Positions 10,401-17,069 of a stretch of DNA of 64,000 nucleotides are shown here, piece after piece. The notes below the pieces were generated by a model. The model was given only the letters and a program-made list of their open reading frames with translations. It ran no database searches and had not been told where the DNA came from. Made by a program: the position numbers and the translations under genes. The stretch spans positions 606,001 through 670,000 of the forward strand of contig JAEMWC010000283.1 in NCBI GenBank assembly GCA_016490735.1, written 5' to 3'. Position 1 is the first letter of the stretch. The number at the start of each line of letters is the position of its first letter. The DNA comes from Pachyseris speciosa (Eukaryota > Cnidaria > Anthozoa > Scleractinia > Pachyseridae).

Positions 10401-10988
10401 AATTAAATTAGATGACAGATTGTCGTCATCGACTGTTGCATTATTTGGGTTACCATCAGTATAAAACTCAACAACTAAAGTGTACTTTGAAACTTCCAAT
10501 TGTGACAAATCAAAACGAAGAACAGTTGTAAGACCAGCAGTAGGAATAACAAAAGACAAGGCTTTTTTATTTATTGAGTAAGGGCTTCTATTAAAATTTT
10601 CCAATTTGAGATCATTTGCATTTCTAAGAATAGTTGTTTTTGATATATCTTCAAGAAGAAATTTAAATGGATTAACACGTGTTCCTTCAATTGATAAAAC
10701 AGCATCGTTGACGTATCTCATATTAACAGCATCTTTGTTAGAAGTTGGGTCTGCTACATTACTAATTTTTTTGTTTTCAATGTCATAATTACCATCTTGT
10801 GTTAATTTGAATCCATCACCTTTGGGACCAACAGCTCCAGTAGCTCCTTGTGGACCAATTGCACCTGTATTACCTTTTGGGCCTCTATCACCTTTATCAC
10901 CTTTGGGACCAATTGGACCAGCTGGACCTCTTTCACCAGTTCCAGTTTTGGTTTTATCTTGATCTTGTGGAGAATTGAAAACTCCCAT
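7443..10988 (-). CDS. Giant fibre-like protein: collagen stalk plus tail-fibre repeats and three related globular modules
   Basis: The 1181-residue product begins MGVFNSPQ and has a Gly-X-Y collagen tract at about residues 18-58 (GPK, GDR, GPQ triplets). The rest alternates between shaft repeats of the type LGGNKLTNV-AP-T..D-A..K-YVD, well known from bacteriophage tail fibres (at least eight copies), and three ~200-residue beta-rich modules sharing the signatures NPF-FLL-DIS, NF-RSPY-INK, DGY-K-FF-EK and IVYG-YG. The C-terminus is a separate beta-rich domain. The architecture fits a trimeric virion fibre, longer than typical adenovirus fibres. Its gene faces left behind a TCTAA motif. It is intact over 3.5 kb although other genes in the element are broken. 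The function is inferred from architecture; a host collagen is excluded by lack of introns and by context. Confidence 0.85.
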   Translation of the reverse strand: MGVFNSPQDQDKTKTGTGERGPAGPIGPKGDKGDRGPKGNTGAIGPQGATGAVGPKGDGFKLTQDGNYDIENKKISNVADPTSNKDAVNMRYVNDAVLSIEGTRVNPFKFLLEDISKTTILRNANDLKLENFNRSPYSINKKALSFVIPTAGLTTVLRFDLSQLEVSKYTLVVEFYTDGNPNNATVDDDNLSSNLIERKDSIKRAFPKTHLVDGYLKRIFFLEKTSHGSTSMELLLISPYLSNNAKHHVIVYGVYGFSNIILSHIHDPAFEIEEGRIVFNNEVKMSFRRIVNVGRPILPQDCANKKYVDDGVRGKVSTTYLNNDFVKKDGSVAMTSDLNLGGNKLTNVAAPTANNDSATKGYVDTEIAGITGIDVSPFLKKDGTVAMTGDLDMGDNKITNVGSPNSDKDSANKKYVDALVFSASGAQRNPFAFLLKDISKSPVVSDATNLQIENFDRSPYHINKSSLSFIISHSGNFTSKIRFNVTSLRNGRYTFVTEFFSPSDPRNATIDLFIPTVNIRDAGQPFQKPFPQTPHVDGYMKKLFQIEKTSGGQAAIQVELSSTAPASNTKTHIIVYGAYGYHTNFSYFLHDPAYEIENGHVAFGSNIDMKLNKILNLQDNPSNPQDAVNKSYVDQRLQTKLDTIAQQNMNMNNNAITVLAPPVNADDAVTKLYTDEYFLRRDGSTAMYGELSMGGNKVTNLADVVNETDAVNFRVLNRASQTIRANTLLLNGTNAMAADMKLGGHKIIDLKEGTNKTDAVNLDQLEKSHISSASHPKNAFKYLMNDIDEISTEYGLTVNGYVNLPRSPHLISKKVIDVDLNKEANHIYRARIGFNMYTIKDGKYTFILEWLFPDYEGMSLSSVTFSATGGITIHKTVGRKFDNRNEDHSRYLLWIEKPSVSSPPEYLYCTIHINANPTYPNKYKVHCVTYGIDFEAVDVPSSVYDFTEAYKIVNETIQLQTDLDLNGFDVKENDNWLFGGDNGELTMLNNINMNSYLIKEAKLGGDLNLNGYRIHNNSLNLFRSSVTGVIMETAFDLGGFALYKPKLGGDLDLNGNGIIGQIQYLNCSVKAKQGHNKNALKPVLINGSDFLVIHNNNFHIKNMYVIQGTKPGIFYFKTKAEGGGNLPLPATIFEYRHGAVGRNITTVDVNKSLSRGYLIIDYSNPNSGEFDTAFTLEVIMN

Positions 10989-11005
10989 TATATCATCTTG
11001 TTAGA
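10989..11005 (-). promoter_or_regulatory. Late-type TCTAA motif, giant fibre
   Basis: Minus strand ATCTAACAAGATGATATAATG ends in the start codon of the giant fibre gene; the core TCTAA sits 13 bases before the ATG. Confidence 0.65.
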
Positions 11006-11236
11006 TTAATCTTCTTCATCACTGCTTTCATCTTCCAAGAATTCATAGATGACAGGTAGTCTCTTATTGTTTTTCAATACTTTTTGTGTCCTCCTGTATA
11101 CTTCCATTTTGATTTTTTCAGCGATTTCAGATGGTTCTTCGACATAATCGTCAGGTCTGGTCGAAGTCAATTTCTTGATTCTTTCTGTTCTGTGATTCTC
11201 GAGTTTTTCTGGATTTTGAAAATTGTTGATTGCCAT
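11006..11236 (-). CDS. Small acidic-tailed protein, 76 residues, unknown
   Basis: The product is charged throughout and ends in an acidic run (FLEDESSDEED), with no Cys and no hydrophobic segment. It lies between the ATPase and the giant fibre genes on the same strand and has its own TCTAA motif directly upstream. The stop lies about 17 bases before the fibre start. Small acidic proteins in this position could be scaffold or packaging cofactors, but I recognise no family. Confidence 0.65.
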   Translation of the reverse strand: MAINNFQNPEKLENHRTERIKKLTSTRPDDYVEEPSEIAEKIKMEVYRRTQKVLKNNKRLPVIYEFLEDESSDEED

Positions 11237-11252
11237 ATAATATTAGATTAGA
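11237..11252 (-). promoter_or_regulatory. Doubled late-type TCTAA motif
   Basis: Minus strand ATCTAATCTAATATTATATG: the TCTAA core occurs twice in tandem before the ATG of the 76-residue protein. It overlaps the stop codon of the upstream ATPase gene. Confidence 0.65.
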
Positions 11253-11895
11253 TTAAACTGCACCATAAAAATTTCTCTTGATTGTTTTCATTGGCTTGTC
11301 GACATAACAGAAGGAATATGGTTTTTTTGGTTGCTTCAATGTATTTCTTCTTGTCAATTCCAAGCTCCTGTGCAATCAGATTCCTTTCTCTTGATGATGG
11401 GAAATCATAAAGACAGAAGTGACTGCAATTCAATCTGATGGATTTTGGACAGCCATAGAATGATTGTGTGAGATATATGACTGAACAGTTCTTGTGTCTT
11501 CCCTGAATGAAATAGCTGATTATCTGATCTTGTTTTTTATCAGTGACAAAATCATCAAAAACAACCAATCGCTGCAAATCTGTGTCTTTTATTTGTTCAA
11601 CTGGCAATATCTCTTCTTGACTGCAAACCAAGGCAGGATATCCAATGTGACTGCTTATTTCATCCATTACTTTCCGAAGATATTTGTACTTGTCTTGATC
11701 CAAGTTTTTAGCATAAAGATGTATCTGATCATAATAGACTAATGGTTCCATAATCAGATGCATGAACAATGTTGTCTTTCCAGATCCAGAATTACCAGCC
11801 AATAACATTCTAAATGTATCTTTTGGCATATACGGATACAACTGTCTGAATGAATTATTTGAATTCTGAATGATATCATAATTTGGAATTTCCAT
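11248..11895 (-). CDS. Genome-packaging ATPase (FtsK/HerA-like, A32 family)
   Basis: The 215-residue product has a Walker A loop GNSGSGKT at residues 34-41 and a Walker B strand LVVFDD at 110-115, followed by TQSF (a sensor-like polar strand), the usual order in the compact ATPases of Polintons and adintoviruses. These enzymes drive the DNA into the preformed capsid. The length is normal for the family and the frame is intact. It is divergently arranged with the coiled-coil gene at 11932; the 36-bp gap between the two carries one TCTAA motif on each strand. The start ATG is fixed by that motif. Confidence 0.92.
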   Translation of the reverse strand: MEIPNYDIIQNSNNSFRQLYPYMPKDTFRMLLAGNSGSGKTTLFMHLIMEPLVYYDQIHLYAKNLDQDKYKYLRKVMDEISSHIGYPALVCSQEEILPVEQIKDTDLQRLVVFDDFVTDKKQDQIISYFIQGRHKNCSVIYLTQSFYGCPKSIRLNCSHFCLYDFPSSRERNLIAQELGIDKKKYIEATKKTIFLLLCRQANENNQEKFLWCSLI

Positions 11896-11931
11896 ATGTT
11901 AATAGTTTAGATTAGTCTAACACAATTGTAT
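11896..11931. promoter_or_regulatory. Bidirectional late promoter between ATPase and coiled-coil gene
   Basis: A 36-bp gap separates divergent start codons. TCTA is at 11908-11911 on the minus strand (leading to CATATG at 11893) and at 11916-11919 on the plus strand (GTCTAACACAATTGTATATG). Whatever 5' leader exists must be a few bases long. Confidence 0.7.
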
Positions 11932-12798
11932 ATGGATATAGAACGAATGAAAAGGCTTCTTAAAAGTGGAATTGAAGCTGGAAACAAAACAAGAGAAGTT
12001 CGTGATGTTATCAAGACTTATGAATACAGAAAACAGGATGCATATGATACAACATCAGAATTACTGAAACCCTCTATTGATGTCCAGAAGAGTGTGAAAG
12101 AAAGTGTCGACAAAAAACAGGATGAAGTTATTGAACAGTTGAAAAAAAATCAAAAAGCCTTGACATCTGGTTTTGAAGATCTTATGCTATTAAACACGTT
12201 ACCTGAATCAGTACCTATGAAAACAACATTACCAATTGATTACAAACCTAAAATGATGACTGAAACAGAACCAAAGTATAAGTCAAATCTTGACAAAGGT
12301 TTCTCACTTGATGAGGTTAAGGTATTACAGGAATATGAATTGTCTCCTCCAACAACAATTTTAAATAGGATAATGGATGGTACAATCGACATCGATAAGT
12401 ATAACAAAAATATTGGTGAAATAACCAAAAAACTTGGAAGACAAAAAGCTCATCTATCAACAACCAAAACAAATAGGGATAAAAATAAAGAAAAGATATA
12501 TGAATTGACTCAAAGGATCAAACTAATGCAAAAGTACCGAAAAAGAATTGGCGCCGTTGAGGAAGGTGCACAAACTGTTGGTTCAGGCATGGGAAGGAGA
12601 AGAGGTGCAATGGGTTCAAGGGATGCATTTTTGGGAGACATGCTTTCAAGACTGCAGTTGCTTGGTGGATCTATTTCAGCCGGCAACAACAGCAAAAATG
12701 TTCAAAATGAATTCACAAAAATATTGCATACATTGAACAGACTGGGAATCCTGAAAACCGGTGAGTTGAATAAAATAATGATGAAATATCTAATGTAA
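11932..12798 (+). CDS. Coiled-coil virion protein, unknown (about 288 residues)
   Basis: The true start is taken as ATG at 11932, directly after the TCTAA motif. The protein is highly charged with long helical stretches (about residues 40-90 and 160-210, rich in K, E, Q) and a Gly/Arg-rich link (GSGMGRRRGAMGSR) before a helical C-terminus. No catalytic motif is visible. It lies between the ATPase and the minor capsid gene, and proteins of this position and composition suggest a core or scaffold role; this is inference. The 3' end overlaps the TCTAA motif of the next gene. Confidence 0.7.
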   Translation: MDIERMKRLLKSGIEAGNKTREVRDVIKTYEYRKQDAYDTTSELLKPSIDVQKSVKESVDKKQDEVIEQLKKNQKALTSGFEDLMLLNTLPESVPMKTTLPIDYKPKMMTETEPKYKSNLDKGFSLDEVKVLQEYELSPPTTILNRIMDGTIDIDKYNKNIGEITKKLGRQKAHLSTTKTNRDKNKEKIYELTQRIKLMQKYRKRIGAVEEGAQTVGSGMGRRRGAMGSRDAFLGDMLSRLQLLGGSISAGNNSKNVQNEFTKILHTLNRLGILKTGELNKIMMKYLM

Positions 12799-12804
12799 AA
12801 GTAT
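12789..12804 (+). promoter_or_regulatory. Late-type TCTAA motif, minor capsid gene
   Basis: ATCTAATGTAAAAGTATATG ends in the ATG at 12805. The TCTAA core lies inside the last codons of the preceding gene, so that gene's C-terminus is constrained by the motif. Confidence 0.65.
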
Positions 12805-13589
12805 ATGACAGAAATTTCATTACGATTCAACAGTAAAAACAGAGACAAAATTGGTGTCAGCAAGAATCATGATTTTGAAAAAAGATTCAATACACCTCTT
12901 AAATTAACGAATGATTTGAAATATGAAATGGCTGTGAATGTTATCAATATGACATACAGTTGGTACAATATCAGAGATATTTTTGGGAATAATCAAATTA
13001 AATACAGCTATGACAAAGGTGTAAACTGGGAAACAATAACATTCGTTGACGGATGTATTCATACGACGATATCAATAGTTACATTCATGAGTATATGAGT
13101 AAAAATAGCCATGTACTGAATCCATCTGAAACAGACAAATCAAAATTCATGTATGGTATTAACATGTATTTCGTTTTGTCAACATATCGCATTTTGATTG
13201 AACTTGATGAAAACTATCGAGTGGATCTGAGAAATCTTGATTTCAGAAAACTTATCGGTTTCGATTCAAAATTAGTTTCAGCCACAGAATATGGAACAAA
13301 TCTACCTGATATTACAAGAGGAGTAGATGAAATTTATATCAATTGTGATATGGTGATAGATAGCATTGTTGATGGAAATAGCACAAATACAATCGCAGTT
13401 ATACCAGTCACAGATCTCGTCAGAAGTTTACCTTTCACTTACAAACCTCGTTTTCTTTCATGGAATCCTGTGTCAACACATACAATCAGCTCAATACGCT
13501 TTTATGTCACAGACTCTTCTAGACAACCATTTGATTTAAATGGGATTGATTGGTATATTGAGTTATTCTTGAGAGGTGTGGAATTATGA
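12805..13589 (+). pseudogene. Minor capsid (penton-like) protein, single-base frame break
   Basis: The gene follows the order typical of Polintons/adintoviruses: it sits between the coiled-coil gene and the major capsid gene, and its composition (short beta strands, closing FLRGVEL) fits the single jelly-roll penton-like minor capsid protein that would occupy the capsid vertices. The first ~83 codons run in one frame to near 13052; the remainder, 13053-13589, is in the -1 frame. No slippery heptamer is present at the junction, so I read this as a one-base loss in the copy or assembly, not programmed frameshifting. Length (about 260 residues in total) fits the family. Confidence 0.75.
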
Positions 13590-13602
13590 AACCTAATAGT
13601 AT

Positions 13603-13845
13603 ATGAAACGGTTTGAGTTTAAAAAATATGAACAACATGGTGAAGGTATTGTGACTGACATTGCCAAAACAGCTGTAAAAAAAGCAGCCACAACAATTGG
13701 TGAACATGCTGGCAAAAAAGCTGGTGACAAAATCATAGAACTTTTGAAAAAGAGGAAAAGTGGAAACAAGAGTGGAACTGAGAGTGTGAGCCAGACTGGT
13801 GGTTTAATCAAAAGAAAGAGAGGTCGACCTCGTAAAATAAAATAA
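13603..13845 (+). CDS. Small basic protein with AT-hook, probable DNA-condensing core protein
   Basis: The 80-residue product is strongly basic, with a helical middle (AVKKAATTIGEHAGKKAG) and a C-terminal AT-hook-like RKRGRPRKIK. It starts 13 bases after the minor capsid stop behind CCTAATAGTATATG, a weakened form of the late motif. An adenovirus core-protein-like role in packing DNA is plausible from charge, size and position; no specific family is recognised. Confidence 0.65.
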   Translation: MKRFEFKKYEQHGEGIVTDIAKTAVKKAATTIGEHAGKKAGDKIIELLKKRKSGNKSGTESVSQTGGLIKRKRGRPRKIK

Positions 13846-13851
13846 CTTTTA

Positions 13852-13867
13852 TCTAACACAATAATAT
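13852..13867 (+). promoter_or_regulatory. Late-type TCTAA motif, major capsid gene
   Basis: ATCTAACACAATAATATATG ends in the ATG at 13868. It is close to the best match of the whole series. Confidence 0.7.
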
Positions 13868-15150
13868 ATGTCAAACTATCGTGACTCAAAATATATCGAA
13901 AGATATGAAGATGTAGTGTTCGAACTAGAGACAGCACTTAACACTGTAGTAGCAAATAATGATCATCAGAGGAAAACAGGTTACCGTTTCGTTGTTGATA
14001 ACAGTGGAGAGACTACACCATTTGACTGGTATAATGCCCGTTTTAATGTTATTTTCAAAGAAAATAAGCCTGCAGATGGAGCTGACATTTCTGCTGCAGA
14101 TCGAAATGGTATTGTTAATTCAGTTCACGCTCTTATTAACACCATTAATGTAAAAATGAATGGTATTGATGTTTATGAATGCCGTGATGCAAACCAAGCC
14201 ACAAATATTAAGTCATTGCTTGAGTATTCACAGGGTTATGCTGTAAGTCAGGGAACCAATGAGTTCTTCTATCTTGACACCAGCAGAGGTGCTGAAAACA
14301 GAGTGGCACAAGCTGCTTATAACAAAGGATTCTCAGATCGTAAAGCTTTGCTTAATGATGGTGGTGAAATAAATGCAGAGATAGCATTTAACAGATACGG
14401 TTTTTTCAAGAGCTTTTGGGATGAACTTATGCCTAACTCAAAAATAGAGTTGAACCTAACACTTGAGAGTGATGCTAATATGATTTGGCAAGCTCTGATG
14501 ATTGTCGTGTGGTACTAACTAAATTCCAGCTAATTGTTCCTCGAATTATTTTTAATTCTGTGGGAAAGTCATTATACATGGGTAAGTATCTTGACAACAG
14601 AAAGTGGACTTACATGAGAGAAATGGTTGAGAGAGGCAATTCAACAAGACAACAGACTGCCAATTTCCGTATTTCCACAGGAATAAACAAACCCAGGCAT
14701 GTCTTTGTATTCATCATCAATGATGCAAGTGATGCATCTCAGACAGCCAATAAATTTCTCTATAACACATTCTCAGTTGCAAATAACCGAACTTTGACTG
14801 ATTGTTATCTCGAAGTTGGCAACGGTAATGATTATCCAGAGGTTCATTATAAACCATCAACAGAACCAACAAGAGTATTTAGAGATGTTTTGAAATATGT
14901 TCAAGCTGTAAACGATTTCAGTGAAAGTACCCTTCTTAACAGGGGCAATTTCGGTACAATATTCCCTTTTGTTTATTTCGATCTGACAAAACAGAAACAG
15001 GATATTAAAGATGGAATGACAAAACTGACTTTCAAATACACTTTGAGTGCTGCAACAAATGCTGATTACAGTGTGTATGCACTGGTCCTCTATGAGCAGG
15101 ATATTGAGATGAGAAAGACTGATGGAAAATTAATTCTGAGATCAATGTAA
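13868..15150 (+). pseudogene. Double jelly-roll major capsid protein, single-base frame break
   Basis: Together the two frames give about 427 residues, within the usual range for Polinton/adintovirus major capsid proteins, which form the pseudo-hexameric trimers of the icosahedral shell. The N-terminal frame (13868-14518) contains the DNSGETTPFDWYNARF segment and the C-terminal frame (to 15150) closes with the beta-rich SVYALVLYEQD strand. The switch lies in 14485-14515 and is to the -1 frame without a slippery heptamer, so it looks like a one-base lesion or assembly error. A strong TCTAA motif precedes the start, in keeping with high late expression. Confidence 0.85.
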
Positions 15151-15248
15151 ATTAAATAAATTAAATGAATTAAATAAATTAAATAAATTAAATAATTAAA
15201 TTAAATGATTGTTTGTATTAAATACAATTTAGTATAAACATATATTAT
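15151..15248. repeat. ATTAAATAA-type low-complexity spacer
   Basis: Short tandem repeats of ATTAAATAA fill 15150-15205 after the major capsid stop. AATAAA occurs within it and could serve as polyadenylation signal. The next gene starts with TATTATATG but has no TCTAA. Confidence 0.6.
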
Positions 15249-16016
15249 ATGACTACTTATCATCCTCATGGAGTGAAACTTTCACAAGGTCAGAAACAAA
15301 AGCTAGCAAAAGCTTATGCAACAAATTCGCCTGTAACAATCAGGTTGACACATAGTGAATTGTCTGGAAATGATCAACTAATGTTGACTAAGACACAAAT
15401 CAACAAACTGATTAAATCAAGTAGATCAGGAAAAGGTTCAGACATCAAAATATCAAAATCACAAATCAGAAAAGCTGTTGTAGAAGGAGGCTCTCTTTGG
15501 TCCAGCCTTTTTTCACTTGGAACAAGACTATTGCCTTATGCAGGTAAAGCAGTAGCTAAAGCGGCTCCAGCATTGGCTACAGGTGCTCTTTTTTCATTAG
15601 CAAGTCTCGGTGTTGATAAACTATTTGGGAAGAAACAAAGTGGAGGATTTCTTATTCCTAATGCCAATTTATCCCAATTATTGAATGTAGGAAATTTATT
15701 GAATACGAGACAGATGGCAGATATTATTCAAAAAATGCAGTATGGTGGAGACGTTGTTATAAAACCAACAAAAGCGCAGACTGGAAAGGGTATTGGAACA
15801 ATACTCGCCAGTATTGGAATTCCTTTGGCTATAGAAGCAATCAGAAAATTAACTGGAAAAGGTTTGCATGTTGAAAGCAGCCGTCCAAGACGGTCATTAC
15901 CTGTTCACCTTCCAATCGGTTATGGAATGAAAAAAAAAAAGACAAAGGGAAAAGGACTTCTACTAAGCAAAAACAGTCCATTCAATTCAATCCCCATACT
16001 AGGAACCATTTTGTAA
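15249..16016 (+). CDS. pX/pVI-like minor virion protein (255 residues)
   Basis: The product has a basic N-terminal half, then a Gly/Ala-rich hydrophobic segment (LLPYAGKAVAKAAPALATGALFSLASLGVDKLFG) preceded by GGSLWSSL, another hydrophobic stretch near residue 180 (GTILASIGIPLAIEAI) and a basic Lys-rich tail. Hydrophobic-amphipathic segments inside a basic protein, a position after the major capsid and just before the protease, resemble adenovirus-type pX/pVI cement or DNA-binding proteins that the protease matures. Its 3' end overlaps the protease frame, with an 11-A run at 15930-15940. Assignment is by context and composition. Confidence 0.65.
   Translation: MTTYHPHGVKLSQGQKQKLAKAYATNSPVTIRLTHSELSGNDQLMLTKTQINKLIKSSRSGKGSDIKISKSQIRKAVVEGGSLWSSLFSLGTRLLPYAGKAVAKAAPALATGALFSLASLGVDKLFGKKQSGGFLIPNANLSQLLNVGNLLNTRQMADIIQKMQYGGDVVIKPTKAQTGKGIGTILASIGIPLAIEAIRKLTGKGLHVESSRPRRSLPVHLPIGYGMKKKKTKGKGLLLSKNSPFNSIPILGTIL
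15935..15941 (+). promoter_or_regulatory. Candidate -1 frameshift site A_AAA_AAG
   Basis: The heptamer is phased with the pX/pVI-like frame (codons AAA 15936-15938, AAG 15939-15941) inside an 11-A run. After a -1 slip the frame is open from 15941 through the whole protease to 16465. A weak GGACT/AGTCC stem (15954-15958 with 15975-15979) lies downstream. No ATG precedes the protease domain in its own frame. Confidence 0.55.
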
Positions 16017-16465
16017 ATAAACCCTTATCCAACTTTGATTTAATCAATTGGGTTAAACAATTTGGAATAAAACATTTTAGAGGAGTATTTTCAAGAGACA
16101 ATCTGCCGAGACAAATAAAAAACAATGAATGTGGGATAGTCAATCTTGATTCCAAAATTGGACCAGGTACACATTGGGTATGTTATCGAATTGGTGATAG
16201 ATACTGTGAATACTTTGACTCATTTGGTTTAATGATGCCAACAGAAGTACAGAAATACATGGCTACAAGTGGAAAACAACTTGAATACTCTGGAGATGAG
16301 ATACAAGAAAGGGAATCAGTATTATGTGGATATTGGTGTTTGTACTATCTTCTTGAGAGACAGAATGGTAAATCGATTCTGAACACAATACATAATGCTG
16401 AATTTGATCCAACAGACACAAGAGTCAATCACAGGTTTATCATAAATTATTTCAAGAATATCTAA
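15941..16465 (+). CDS. Adenain-like cysteine protease (maturation protease)
   Basis: The recognisable domain starts near 16028. It has the adenain/Ulp1-type order: GTHW (catalytic His) near 16172, an acidic YFDSFG strand near 16211, and the catalytic Cys in SVLCGYWCLYYL near 16316-16350. It ends about 38 residues later. Adenain-type enzymes cleave capsid and core precursors during virion maturation. The first in-frame ATG (16232) lies between the catalytic His and Cys and cannot be the real start. The frame is open back across the end of the upstream gene, in -1 register, to the 15935-15941 heptamer, so I give the start there. Alternatives are a lost ATG or a fused transcript product. Confidence 0.85.
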   Translation, partial: DKGKRTSTKQKQSIQFNPHTRNHFVNKPLSNFDLINWVKQFGIKHFRGVFSRDNLPRQIKNNECGIVNLDSKIGPGTHWVCYRIGDRYCEYFDSFGLMMPTEVQKYMATSGKQLEYSGDEIQERESVLCGYWCLYYLLERQNGKSILNTIHNAEFDPTDTRVNHRFIINYFKNI

Positions 16466-16474
16466 CCAAATTAT
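16461..16474 (+). promoter_or_regulatory. Late-type TCTAAC motif, 52-residue protein
   Basis: ATCTAACCAAATTATATG ends in the ATG at 16475. The TAA inside the motif is also the stop codon of the protease. Confidence 0.65.
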
Positions 16475-16633
16475 ATGGAAACAATTATTGTGCAAGTTGT
16501 TGGAACACCTGTTGTAGTTCGTAATGACAAGGTAATGATAGTACTCAAGAACCAATTCGGCGAAGATGTTATAATAATATGTGAAGTGAAATTAAACAAG
16601 TTTTTAAAGAAAATATCTAACCAATATGTATAA
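16475..16633 (+). CDS. 52-residue protein of unknown function
   Basis: The frame begins directly after a TCTAAC motif and encodes a short beta-strand-rich hydrophobic N-terminal half (VQVVGTPVVV) and a basic tail. Its TAA overlaps the next start codon by one base (TAATG, 16631-16635), and its C-terminal codons contain the next gene's TCTAAC. I recognise no family; the promoter motif on both sides supports it as a real gene. Confidence 0.6.
   Translation: METIIVQVVGTPVVVRNDKVMIVLKNQFGEDVIIICEVKLNKFLKKISNQYV
16616..16632 (+). promoter_or_regulatory. Late-type TCTAAC motif, zinc-ribbon gene
   Basis: ATCTAACCAATATGTATAATG ends in the ATG at 16633. Another ATG lies three codons earlier in a different frame. 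Confidence 0.6.
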
Positions 16634-16791
16634 TGGTAAAATCATATTGTGTGAAACAGAAGAAAGTCACTGAATGTGTACCAGGAAGTGAAAGATATCA
16701 AAAGACAAAAAATGGTCGAACTGTCATGAAATGTACTTGTGCTGAATGTGGAATCACAAAGACTAAATTTGTCAGAAATCGGGGAAACTAA
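16633..16791 (+). CDS. 52-residue zinc-ribbon-like protein (DUF5679-like)
   Basis: The product has a SYCVK segment, the phrase TKNGRT, and a C-terminal CTCAECG cluster, resembling the small DUF5679 zinc-ribbon proteins found in large DNA viruses and relatives; the first metal pair looks incomplete (CVKQ, with a later single Cys). It begins directly after a TCTAAC motif. Its final codons CGG-GGA-AAC-TAA form a canonical slippery site, and a hairpin follows the stop (16795-16814), so it may act mostly as the leader for the downstream PLA2 protein. Confidence 0.6.
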   Translation: MVKSYCVKQKKVTECVPGSERYQKTKNGRTVMKCTCAECGITKTKFVRNRGN

Positions 16792-16814
16792 TTAGCCCGT
16801 CTGAAGGGGCGGGC
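16782..16814 (+). promoter_or_regulatory. Candidate -1 frameshift signal: G_GGA_AAC plus hairpin
   Basis: GGGAAAC (16782-16788) is phased with the zinc-ribbon frame (GGA 16783-16785, AAC 16786-16788). The zero-frame stop TAA follows at once. After a six-base spacer (TAATTA) a 20-base hairpin GCCCGTCT-GAAG-GGGCGGGC (16795-16814) can form eight pairs, two of them G-U, around a GAAG loop. The GC-rich hairpin stands out in AT-rich DNA. The -1 frame is open from 16767 to 17069. Confidence 0.7.
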
Positions 16815-17069
16815 ATACTAGATTCAGCTGCTGATATGGCACTGACAGGATTCTTAGAACATGGAGTCCCTTATTTAGCAAAGACAGGTGTAGAAATGGG
16901 AAGATATTATGCTTCTGAAGCAATGAGAAATCCAAAGCTGCAAAAGAAATTAATTGACAAAGGACTTTCCCTCGCAAAGCCTGCAATCACAAAGGTTGGT
17001 AAAGAAGGCTTAATGCAATTGAGCACTGCTATTAGACCCAAACGCTCTGACAAGAAAAAAAATGTATAA
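16788..17069 (+). CDS. N-terminal part of the PLA2 capsid protein, reached by -1 shift
   Basis: This frame encodes a Gly-rich start (SEGAGILDSAAD), then an amphipathic helical region (MALTGFLEHGVPYLAKTGVE, GRYYASEAMRNPKLQKK) and a basic tail. The only ATG of note (16836) has no TCTAA motif nearby, whereas the frame is continuous with the slippery site in the gene before. It ends at TAA 17067-17069 and overlaps the PLA2 start by eight bases in an A8 tract (17055-17062). I infer that it is the membrane-active N-terminal segment of the PLA2 protein, split off by one base in the A tract, or a separate translationally coupled product. Confidence 0.55.
   Translation, partial: LISPSEGAGILDSAADMALTGFLEHGVPYLAKTGVEMGRYYASEAMRNPKLQKKLIDKGLSLAKPAITKVGKEGLMQLSTAIRPKRSDKKKNV

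Noticed and set aside
7443..10988. Host collagen gene
   Set aside because: The Gly-X-Y tract is only ~40 residues, the gene is intronless and 3.5 kb long, shares its N-terminus with a second fibre gene, and sits in a viral gene cluster.
11926..11931. TTG start two codons upstream for the coiled-coil gene
   Set aside because: The ATG at 11932 directly follows the TCTAA motif like the other genes; a TTG start is unlikely in a eukaryotic system.
13040..13060. Programmed frameshift in the minor capsid gene
   Set aside because: No slippery heptamer is present at the frame change; a one-base loss is simpler.
14485..14518. Programmed frameshift in the major capsid gene
   Set aside because: No slippery heptamer or hairpin; a truncated major capsid would have no clear use.
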